Of a stretch of DNA of 64,000 nucleotides, positions 57,637-64,000 are shown piece after piece. The notes under the pieces were generated by a model, which saw only the letters and a list, made by a program, of their open reading frames with translations, did not search any database and had not been told where the DNA came from. Made by a program: the position numbers and the translations under genes. How positions within the stretch are numbered: position 1 is the first letter of the stretch; each line of letters starts with the position of its first letter. The stretch is from Psychrosphaera ytuae (GTDB lineage: Bacteria > Pseudomonadota > Gammaproteobacteria > Enterobacterales > Alteromonadaceae): contig NZ_CP072110.1 in the NCBI RefSeq assembly GCF_017638545.1, forward strand, positions 2,418,001 to 2,482,000. Reading direction: 5' to 3'.

Positions 57637-57663
57637 AGCCAACGAGCTAAAAACCCGTTGGCT
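57637..57663 (-). terminator. Hairpin between rpoZ and spoT (weak terminator or attenuator)
   Basis: Perfect 8-base arms AGCCAACG/CGTTGGCT; the minus-strand flank is T/C-rich (TTTCCTTCC) rather than a clean T run. Read-through into spoT is likely. Confidence 0.5.
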
Positions 57664-57674
57664 GAGACAATTTA

Positions 57675-57947
57675 TTATTCGTTGCCTACGATAGCTGCAA
57701 CAGCAGCCATTTCTTCTGCTTCACGTGCAGATTCTGCTTCGTTGTCTTGGCGATCCATCACGTCATTAGTGATTAAACCAGCTTCAATTTCACGAAGCGC
57801 CGTAACAGTCGGCTTATCATTACCTGCTTCAACAAGAGGCTCTTTGCCTTGTGTCGCTAATTGACGAGCACGACGAGCGGCAACTAAAATTAAATCGAAA
57901 CGATTTCCTATTTTCTCAACAGCGTCTTCAACAGTTACGCGAGCCAT
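57675..57947 (-). CDS. rpoZ: RNA polymerase omega subunit
   Basis: 90-residue omega subunit assisting beta-prime assembly and, in enterics, forming a ppGpp site. It begins [29 protein letters not shown] after GGAGATTACAA; a seven-residue upstream extension is spurious. Placed between gmk and spoT as usual. Confidence 0.96.
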   Translation of the reverse strand: MARVTVEDAVEKIGNRFDLILVAARRARQLATQGKEPLVEAGNDKPTVTALREIEAGLITNDVMDRQDNEAESAREAEEMAAVAAIVGNE

Positions 57948-58001
57948 TTGTAATCTCCAATGAGGCAAAAATAAATTAAGGGGCGTAATATTACACCAAG
58001 G

Positions 58002-58619
58002 TTAGCTTTTAGCCAATAGCTGGCGGATTAAATCCGCGTATTTGCTTTCGATATTACCCGTTTGTAAACGATGAGCCAAAACAATACGCTCGAATTCATC
58101 TAGAGTTTGGTCAAAATCGTCGTTTACCAGCACAAAGTCATATTCATTGTAGTGCGACATTTCACTTTGGGCCTGTTGCATGCGTTTTGCGATGACTTCT
58201 GCAGAATCTTGACCGCGTTTATTTAGACGGTTTTCGAGCTCTTCTCGCGATGGTGGCAAAATAAAGAGGGTGATAATGTCAGGCACAATTTTGCGCATTT
58301 GTTGCGCACCTTGCCAATCAATATCTAAGAAGACATCAATACCTTGATCGAGTTGTTCTTGAATTGCTTGTTTTGACGTGCCGTAGAAGTTACCAAAGAC
58401 CTCAGCCCACTCATAAAATCCGTCATCGGCAATGACAGATTTGAATTCATCGACTTGGCAAAAGTGATAGTGAACACCATCCTCTTCACCAGGTCGAGGT
58501 GCACGAGTTGTATGAGACACTGACACTTTCATGTCGTTGTGGCGTTTGAGTAACGCAGAGATCAAACTCGATTTTCCAGCACCACTTGGTGAGGAAATAA
58601 CAAACAAATTACCTTTCAT
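58002..58619 (-). CDS. gmk: Guanylate kinase
   Basis: Phosphorylates GMP to GDP, 205 residues from the ATG ([10 protein letters not shown]); a TTG three codons upstream is the other possible start, and neither has a clear ribosome site. The P-loop [12 protein letters not shown] and the GMP-binding [21 protein letters not shown] are diagnostic. The C-terminal half has the expected length. Confidence 0.95.
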   Translation of the reverse strand: MKGNLFVISSPSGAGKSSLISALLKRHNDMKVSVSHTTRAPRPGEEDGVHYHFCQVDEFKSVIADDGFYEWAEVFGNFYGTSKQAIQEQLDQGIDVFLDIDWQGAQQMRKIVPDIITLFILPPSREELENRLNKRGQDSAEVIAKRMQQAQSEMSHYNEYDFVLVNDDFDQTLDEFERIVLAHRLQTGNIESKYADLIRQLLAKS

Positions 58620-58682
58620 ATAAAACAATATTCAAATTCAAACCTGCCTTATATGTTAGCACGTTTACCTCTAGGCTAAAGC

Positions 58683-60407
58683 CTAAATCGCGATGCCATT
58701 TGTGACCTTTGTCTGTGGTAAGTTGAATTGATCTGACGTCAAGGTTCTTATTAAAGCTCTCGAGTGGATGGGTTTTGACATCAAGTAGCCTTGAGCCTTA
58801 TTGATACCCAACGAGTGAACTAACAACTTTTGCCATTCTGTTTCGACGCCTTCGCAAACAGAATCGATTTTCAATGAGCGACACAAAGACGAAATTGATC
58901 GCATTATATGTAACTTTTTGGCGTCATCTTCGTTACAGGGTAGCACCGATTTATCAAGTTTGATCATATCGATGGGGTGATTAATTAAATGTGATATCGA
59001 GGAGAATCCAGTACCAAAATCATCCAGTGCGATAGTAAAACCTGCATTGTGTAGCGACTCTATATGGCTTGACTTCGTTAATAGAGAAGTCTCGGTAATC
59101 TCGATGATGATCTCTCGAGTGGGACAGTCATATTCATAACAAAGCTTGGACAATCGGTCACAAAGCAAAGGGTCTGTAAACTGGCAGGGTGATACATTGA
59201 CCGAAAAATACAGATCGCAATAACCATTTTGTTTTAGGGCAATTCTTTGTTTGAGGGCTTTTTCAAATATCCACAGGCCAAGAGGCTGAATTAATCCTGT
59301 TTTTTCGGCTATCGGTATAAACACATCGGGTGTGGAATGAATTGGAGATTGGCTAGGCCAGCGCACTAAAGTTTCAAAGCCGACGACCGTATCCTCTTTA
59401 TCGAATAGAGGTTGATAGGCAACATCAAAGGTTTTGTGCTCTAGATTATAGCGAATGGCATCTTCTAACTCTTTTTCCGCTTTTAACGATTCTTCCATCG
59501 ATGACTCATAGATAAAGAAATTATCTGAGTAGTTATGTTTGGCTTTAGATAAGGCAAGTTCTGCGTTTCGTAACAGCTGCTCTGAATTGACTGAAAAGTT
59601 AGAAGTCGCAACACCAAAGTTAAGTGAGATGTGCAAGTTGCCATCAAAGTTGTCGATAACCAACTTTTGTTTTGTCTGGTCGTTAATTAAGTCTGCGGTT
59701 TCAATGTTAGTCAGCTCGCAACACGCTCCAGTGCAGACCACGGCAAAAGTATCACTGCCGAGTCTAGAGACGGTTTGTACAGGTTTAATTGTTTTTGAAA
59801 TTAACTGCCCCAGAATTATCAATACTTTATTACCAATTTTAGCTCCATAAGAGTCATTGATTTGTTTGAAGCTTTTGATGTCTATTAGAAGTAGCGAAAT
59901 CATAGAGTTACGGTCTTTGTTTAACTCATTTTCTATGTAATTGTCTAAAAAATAGCGGTTTTTTACTTGTGTAAGTAAATCCGTTTCAGATAGTTTCTTT
60001 TTGGTTTCGTAAAAGGATTTGAGTTGGCTTTCCAGTTGTGCTCGTTTTTTTGCCAACATGACGGCTCTCAGTATTTTAGAACAATTCACTTCAGATTTGA
60101 CCAAAAAGTCATGTGCCCCCATCTCTAGACATTGCTCTGCTAGTTCGTCGTTTTCGACATTTGTCATGACAATGAGAGCAGAATTAGGGGTCTTTAAGTT
60201 GGCCAATAAAATGGGAATAATGTCTAAACCACTACCATCCGGTAGGTTCAAATCAAGCAAGACAAGATCAAAAAACTGGTTTTTAGCGAAGGCCGTCGCT
60301 TCTTTTAATGAGGCTACCGTGTCGATATTCCAATCTGGTCTGTTGGAAAATGCTCGGTAGATTTGTTCTTGATCAAATATGTCATCTTCGACGAGTAATA
60401 AGTTCAT
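58683..60407 (-). CDS. REC-GGDEF-EAL protein, predicted c-di-GMP phosphodiesterase
   Basis: 574 residues: receiver domain (phospho-Asp52 in LVLLDLNLPDG), a GGDEF domain whose signature is GSDTF (217-221) and so probably inactive as a cyclase, and an EAL domain with catalytic residues kept: E345 (ETL), NVSP, EITET, DDFGTGFSS, K in IKLDKSVL, CEGVET and QGYLMSKP. Predicted to hydrolyse c-di-GMP when phosphorylated. Third gene of an HK-RR-EAL operon, 11 bases after the response regulator. Confidence 0.92.
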   Translation of the reverse strand: MNLLLVEDDIFDQEQIYRAFSNRPDWNIDTVASLKEATAFAKNQFFDLVLLDLNLPDGSGLDIIPILLANLKTPNSALIVMTNVENDELAEQCLEMGAHDFLVKSEVNCSKILRAVMLAKKRAQLESQLKSFYETKKKLSETDLLTQVKNRYFLDNYIENELNKDRNSMISLLLIDIKSFKQINDSYGAKIGNKVLIILGQLISKTIKPVQTVSRLGSDTFAVVCTGACCELTNIETADLINDQTKQKLVIDNFDGNLHISLNFGVATSNFSVNSEQLLRNAELALSKAKHNYSDNFFIYESSMEESLKAEKELEDAIRYNLEHKTFDVAYQPLFDKEDTVVGFETLVRWPSQSPIHSTPDVFIPIAEKTGLIQPLGLWIFEKALKQRIALKQNGYCDLYFSVNVSPCQFTDPLLCDRLSKLCYEYDCPTREIIIEITETSLLTKSSHIESLHNAGFTIALDDFGTGFSSISHLINHPIDMIKLDKSVLPCNEDDAKKLHIMRSISSLCRSLKIDSVCEGVETEWQKLLVHSLGINKAQGYLMSKPIHSRALIRTLTSDQFNLPQTKVTNGIAI

Positions 60408-60418
60408 AGTTCAAGCTC

Positions 60419-60859
60419 TCAATGGCTTTGTGGTGGCAATTGGACGATTTCGAAATAGCTATTTAGTAAACGGATTAAGTTGTCGTAGTTCGGATCTAAA
60501 TCACTTTTGACGATATAACCAGCAATGTTGTTTTTATAAAGTTCTGAAATGTGTTCTTTGGCCGTTGATGTCGATAGAACGAACACTACAGACTGCGATA
60601 GCGCATGGTCTTCTCTTATCCTTTCAAGAAATTCGAAGCCATTTACACGAGGCATTTCCAAGTCGAGCAGAATAATAAATGGCGAGGTTTGATTAGTGGC
60701 CGCAAAAAAGTCCAAGGCATCTTGCCCATCAACAAAACGTATCATAGGATTTTCAATAGAATAGCGGTCGAATGCTCTGATGATAGACATAGCATCTATC
60801 TCATCGTCTTCTAAAAGGTATATATTCGTGGGTTGAAATACGTTGTTCAATATATTCAT
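60419..60859 (-). CDS. Single-domain response regulator (Rcp1-like)
   Basis: 146 residues, receiver only. Acidic pocket LLEDDEID near the start, phospho-Asp66 in IILLDLEMPRVNG, and conserved Ser/Lys (VLSTSTAKEH, IVKSD). Resembles the Rcp1-type regulators paired with GAF-bearing kinases. It follows the kinase by nine bases and probably passes phosphate or protein contacts to the REC-GGDEF-EAL protein. Confidence 0.9.
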   Translation of the reverse strand: MNILNNVFQPTNIYLLEDDEIDAMSIIRAFDRYSIENPMIRFVDGQDALDFFAATNQTSPFIILLDLEMPRVNGFEFLERIREDHALSQSVVFVLSTSTAKEHISELYKNNIAGYIVKSDLDPNYDNLIRLLNSYFEIVQLPPQSH

Positions 60860-60868
60860 GATTAATTC

Positions 60869-62461
60869 CTAGCTGTGTGGCTCTATTTGTTTGATAGGCC
60901 AGGTAAATTGAACGACCAAACCGCCTTCTGGATTATTGCTGAGAGAGAGCTCACCTGCGTGCAGTTGGACAATTTTTTCAACTAAACTCAACCCAATCCC
61001 TGTACCTTCTACCTGATCCCTTGGTCGTAAGGTCTGAAAAACCTGTAATGCTTTTGGAATTAAATGTTCCGGAATACCAGGCCCGTTATCTGTGATGGTA
61101 ATCTGATAAATGTTTTCTATTTGTTTGACATCTATATGGACTAGGCAAGTTGGTTTATCACAATGTTTAGCTGAATTTTGAATTAAATTACGCATTACAG
61201 TCGCAAAAGGAATTGCTTCTATGGTCATTGGCATGTCAACAGGATTACATGTAATAGACCCTTCAATATCGACGGTGTTTACAATGCGTTCAAATATACT
61301 TAACAACGACGTTTGGCTTGGTTTGTAATTAACTCTACCTACTCTTGAGTACTCTAATAGATCGTCTAACAACGCCATCATTCGGTTACTTCTTTGAGTC
61401 AGTAAATTTAGGTGTTTTTCAGCGGCTTCATTAAGGTTGTCTCCAATGTCTTCTTTAATCCAACCTGCTAGTTTTCCGATCGCATTGAGAGGTGATTTAA
61501 GATCGTGTGAAGCGATATAGGTAAAATTGTCTAATTCTTCATTACTTTTTCTCAACAAGTCCAAATTTCTCTGTATATCGGTTATATCCTTGATTGCCAT
61601 CAAAACGTAGCTTGAGTTATCTGTTCTTTGAAACGACGTGTAACTGATATTTACGTACTTAGATTGACCGTCACAAGTTTCTAAAGTGTAAATACAATCT
61701 TGTTCTGTAGGTGCGTTTAGAGTATGAGATTCGGAGTCGATTAACGGTAAGCCATTTAGCTTAGCTTTAAATGGCGTTTCTGTGTTGAGAAGTAATGTTT
61801 TGAATCTTTTATTTGCAAAACAAAGCTGGCCAGATTCGTCTAACACAGCAATAAGCTGGTCATGACAATTGGCTAAAGCTTGTTGAAATGAGTGGGACGG
61901 TGTCGAAAAAAAGTGGGCATATTTCTCAACTAGGTAGCCATTCGCTATATGGCCAAAATGTGAAAGCATATTGCGTTCTTTTTCGGTTAAAACTTTAGGT
62001 GTTGAGCTAATAACGCATAGAGTGCCAATTGCGCTGGAGTGTTTTTGAGTGCCAATGGCAGAACGCTTTACAGCGTTTTGTTCATTGATTAATTCAGCAT
62101 CGTTTAGTAGTGGATAACCTGCATAAAAGCGAATAAAAGGAGCTTCTGTCACAAGAGGGTTATCTTTGAAGCGATCATCATCTCGCGCATCACTAATTTC
62201 AAAAATGGAGTCGTTTAGAATGGCATGACCACAAAAAGAAATGTCCCTGCCTGTTGAGTTGGCCTCAAGGCCAATTTTGGCTTTAAACCACTGTCGATTG
62301 GTATCAACTAGGGAAATGAGTGCGGTTTCTACTCCAAACGAGTCTTTTACTAGAGCCATGAGAGACTGTAGAAATCTATCTTGACCCGTATCCAACACAT
62401 GCAGCTTATGGAGTAGATTTATTCTTTTTTCTTCATCGACGGGTAAAGGTGCTGCCAACAT
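60869..62461 (-). CDS. GAF-PAS sensor histidine kinase
   Basis: 530 residues, cytosolic with no membrane helix. A GAF domain spans about 20-180 (ISLVDTNRQWFKAKIG, FCGHAIL), a PAS domain about 195-300, the HisKA box has His319 (FTYIASHDLKSPLNAIG), and the ATPase domain has NSAKHC, DNGPGIP and GTGIGLSLVEKI. The GAF is of the type that lacks the phytochrome Cys. Head of a three-gene operon; divergent from the H-NOX gene. Confidence 0.92.
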   Translation of the reverse strand: MLAAPLPVDEEKRINLLHKLHVLDTGQDRFLQSLMALVKDSFGVETALISLVDTNRQWFKAKIGLEANSTGRDISFCGHAILNDSIFEISDARDDDRFKDNPLVTEAPFIRFYAGYPLLNDAELINEQNAVKRSAIGTQKHSSAIGTLCVISSTPKVLTEKERNMLSHFGHIANGYLVEKYAHFFSTPSHSFQQALANCHDQLIAVLDESGQLCFANKRFKTLLLNTETPFKAKLNGLPLIDSESHTLNAPTEQDCIYTLETCDGQSKYVNISYTSFQRTDNSSYVLMAIKDITDIQRNLDLLRKSNEELDNFTYIASHDLKSPLNAIGKLAGWIKEDIGDNLNEAAEKHLNLLTQRSNRMMALLDDLLEYSRVGRVNYKPSQTSLLSIFERIVNTVDIEGSITCNPVDMPMTIEAIPFATVMRNLIQNSAKHCDKPTCLVHIDVKQIENIYQITITDNGPGIPEHLIPKALQVFQTLRPRDQVEGTGIGLSLVEKIVQLHAGELSLSNNPEGGLVVQFTWPIKQIEPHS

Positions 62462-62623
62462 GTCTTTTTGCCTCGGGTTGTAGGCAATTCTCTATGGATA
62501 ACGCAGCCTGGGTTTGTATGCTTGTGTACGGTTTTTATACAGTTGTTTGCTGCATGTAGATCAAAAAATAAAAAAAAAAATTTCCGTCTACACTTTAAGT
62601 AGTTGAAGCTGGTGGAGGGTCCG

Positions 62624-63160
62624 ATGCTCGGCGTAATTTTTACTAACTTAATAGAAATGATGGAAAAAGAGGTCGGCTTAGAACTCACTGAAAGAGTGCT
62701 AGACGAAGCTAACACTTCTAGTAACGGAAGTTACACCTCTGTGGGGTATTATGAACCTGCAGAAATTGTGGCAATAGTAACGCGGTTGTCTGTTCACACA
62801 GGGGTGCCTATTCCTGACTTAGTTCGAAAGTTTGGTCACTACTTATTCAAGCTATTAGCAGAGGGGCACCCTCATGCTGTGGCTGGTAAAACCTCAGTCA
62901 TTCAAATTTTGTCGACGCTGGACTCACACATTCATGTAGAGGTCAAAAAGCTGTACCCAGAAGCAGACCTGCCAACATTTGAAACAATAGAAGAAACAGA
63001 TAGTTACATCAAGCTGTTATATACATCGACCAATCGGCTGGAGCCATTGGCAGAAGGGCTGATTGCAGGAGGTGCAGAATACTTTGGGGAACAAGTATCG
63101 ATCCATATTGAGCCAGAACCAGGTAGTTCATCCATTATTGAAGTGAAGAAATTAGATTAA
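62624..63160 (+). CDS. H-NOX haem nitric-oxide/oxygen sensor
   Basis: Haem-binding gas sensor of 178 residues. I start at ATG 62624 (MLGVIFTNLIEMM) because GGAGGG precedes it; a TTG seven codons upstream is unlikely. The proximal haem ligand is His104 in SHIHVEVKKLYP, aligned seven residues before the conserved Tyr as in Shewanella H-NOX and soluble guanylate cyclase. The haem-propionate motif YxSxR reads Y133-T-S135-T-N137, with Arg following one place late (R138). No distal Tyr for O2 is obvious, suggesting NO preference. It overlaps by one base the PAS sensor, its likely signalling partner. Confidence 0.93.
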   Translation: MLGVIFTNLIEMMEKEVGLELTERVLDEANTSSNGSYTSVGYYEPAEIVAIVTRLSVHTGVPIPDLVRKFGHYLFKLLAEGHPHAVAGKTSVIQILSTLDSHIHVEVKKLYPEADLPTFETIEETDSYIKLLYTSTNRLEPLAEGLIAGGAEYFGEQVSIHIEPEPGSSSIIEVKKLD

Positions 63161-64000
63161 TGACAAATTCGGATGCTGAGTACTTAAAAAAAGCGCTACT
63201 AAGAGAAAGAAATGCTCGAAAAGAGTCAGAGCAAATATTGCTTGAGAAAAGCCGCTCATTGTATGAATCCCAAGTAGCAGTTAAGCAAGCACAACGCAAG
63301 CTTGAATTAGCTTTGTGGGCGAGTAATGAATCAATTTGGGAGTGGCATGTAGAGTCGGGTAATTTTGTGGTTCGACGCTTTAATCGCTTTTCTGATTCAA
63401 CAGTGGATTTTACCTACACACTAGATGAATTTTTTGCCACGATTCACCCAGATGACTTTGAGAACTATCGGCTCCAGTGGCGTCTTCACTTGGATGGCTG
63501 CTCTGAAAATTTAGATATAACGTTTCGCGCCCTCAGAGAGGGAGAATACAAATGGATTCGATTGCGAGGCCGGGTTGTCGAAGAATCACCAGAAGGTCTG
63601 CCAAGACGTCTATTGGGAACCTCCAAAGACATTACCGAACTTCGAAACGCTGAGCGTTCTTCAAGGTTAATGGCATCTGCATTCTCAAGTTCTCGCGATG
63701 CGATGCTCATCCTACAACGGGATAAAAAAATCATCGAAGCAAACGCTGCTTTTTATCAATTGATCGGCGAAAAGGTTAACAAGTCAAATCTTGACTTTAA
63801 TGACTATATAAAATTATCCGAGGAGCATATTCAAGAGCTCAAATTCCATGAAAGGGTAAGTGAAGAAAGCGAAGTAAGAACGGTAAGTGGCCAAATCACT
63901 CCGGTTGAGGTTACCTACTCTAAATTTATGTTTGAGGAGGGAAGCAGTTCTTATTTAGTGGCCGTTGTACGGGACATGACGGAGCGAAAAAACGCTGAAA
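63160..64000 (+). CDS. Coiled-coil/PAS sensor protein downstream of H-NOX (3' end cut off)
   Basis: At least 280 residues, open to the right edge. The first 50 residues form a charged coiled coil (LLRERNARKESEQILLEKSRSLYES), typical of output proteins encoded beside H-NOX. Two PAS domains follow: one with IHPDDFENYRLQW and GTSKDITEL, a second with SSRDAMLIL and VVRDMTERKNAE. The output domain (kinase, GGDEF or EAL) lies outside the window. Its start overlaps the H-NOX stop (TAATG), so the two are co-translated and likely form a complex. Confidence 0.85.
   Translation, partial: MTNSDAEYLKKALLRERNARKESEQILLEKSRSLYESQVAVKQAQRKLELALWASNESIWEWHVESGNFVVRRFNRFSDSTVDFTYTLDEFFATIHPDDFENYRLQWRLHLDGCSENLDITFRALREGEYKWIRLRGRVVEESPEGLPRRLLGTSKDITELRNAERSSRLMASAFSSSRDAMLILQRDKKIIEANAAFYQLIGEKVNKSNLDFNDYIKLSEEHIQELKFHERVSEESEVRTVSGQITPVEVTYSKFMFEEGSSSYLVAVVRDMTERKNAE

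Overview
The window looks like core chromosome of a marine gammaproteobacterium of the Alteromonadales type. The base composition is moderately AT-rich, and several gene blocks are known from that group and from enterics: argE<>argCBFGHA, aroQ-accB-accC, gmk-rpoZ-spoT-ridA-trmH-recG, and yihI / engB / polA with a cytochrome c4 gene added. No tRNA, rRNA, CRISPR array, transposase or integrase was seen. Both ends cut a gene: typA at the left edge and a PAS-domain sensor at the right edge.

1-9.6 kb: the end of typA is followed by a tight four-gene cluster that reads as a glucosylglycerate cycle: D-glycerate kinase, HAD phosphatase, glucosyl-3-phosphoglycerate synthase and a GH13 sugar phosphorylase. 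The phosphorylase and kinase would recycle the compatible solute that the synthase and phosphatase make. Then come dbpA (convergent), a START-like periplasmic protein and a small outer-membrane-like protein. 9.7-12.3 kb: groES-groEL behind a sigma-32-like promoter, and a small XRE regulator with a conspicuous operator-like palindrome. 12.4-21 kb: arginine biosynthesis, argE diverging from argCBFGHA across two ARG-box-like sites. 21-26.5 kb: fxsA, cutA-dsbD, aroQ-accBC.

26.7-32.1 kb is the main accessory island. On the minus strand it holds a one-TM anchor protein, a C39-peptidase ABC exporter, a LuxR-type regulator, an unrecognised 480-residue protein with a CX3CX2C motif, a CPBP-like membrane protein with a degraded active site, and a 56-residue peptide with a double-glycine leader. 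The last two genes are each preceded by a copy of the same two-hairpin intergenic element, whose arms differ but keep their pairing. I read this as an undescribed secreted-peptide (bacteriocin or signal) system.

32.2-46.5 kb: small conserved proteins, speE<>speA, two tandem YihG-like acyltransferases, a gene-less stretch with two Fur-box-like sites, then yihI, cytochrome c4, engB, polA and cytochrome c5. The gap between yihI and the cc4-engB pair holds a GGA-rich, terminator-ended minus-strand transcript candidate in the position where E. coli carries csrC. The engB-polA gap, where E. coli carries spf (Spot 42), holds a second short RNA candidate with a pyrimidine-rich loop.

46.5-58.6 kb: rep, a TraF-like/FadL-like outer membrane protein, ubiK, a REC-REC-GGDEF cyclase, and recG-trmH-ridA-spoT-rpoZ-gmk. 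58.7-64 kb: a signalling block with a GAF-PAS histidine kinase, a single-domain response regulator and a REC-GGDEF-EAL protein. It diverges from an H-NOX gas sensor that overlaps by one base a coiled-coil/PAS sensor cut by the window edge. The H-NOX has Asn in place of Arg in the YxSxR haem motif.
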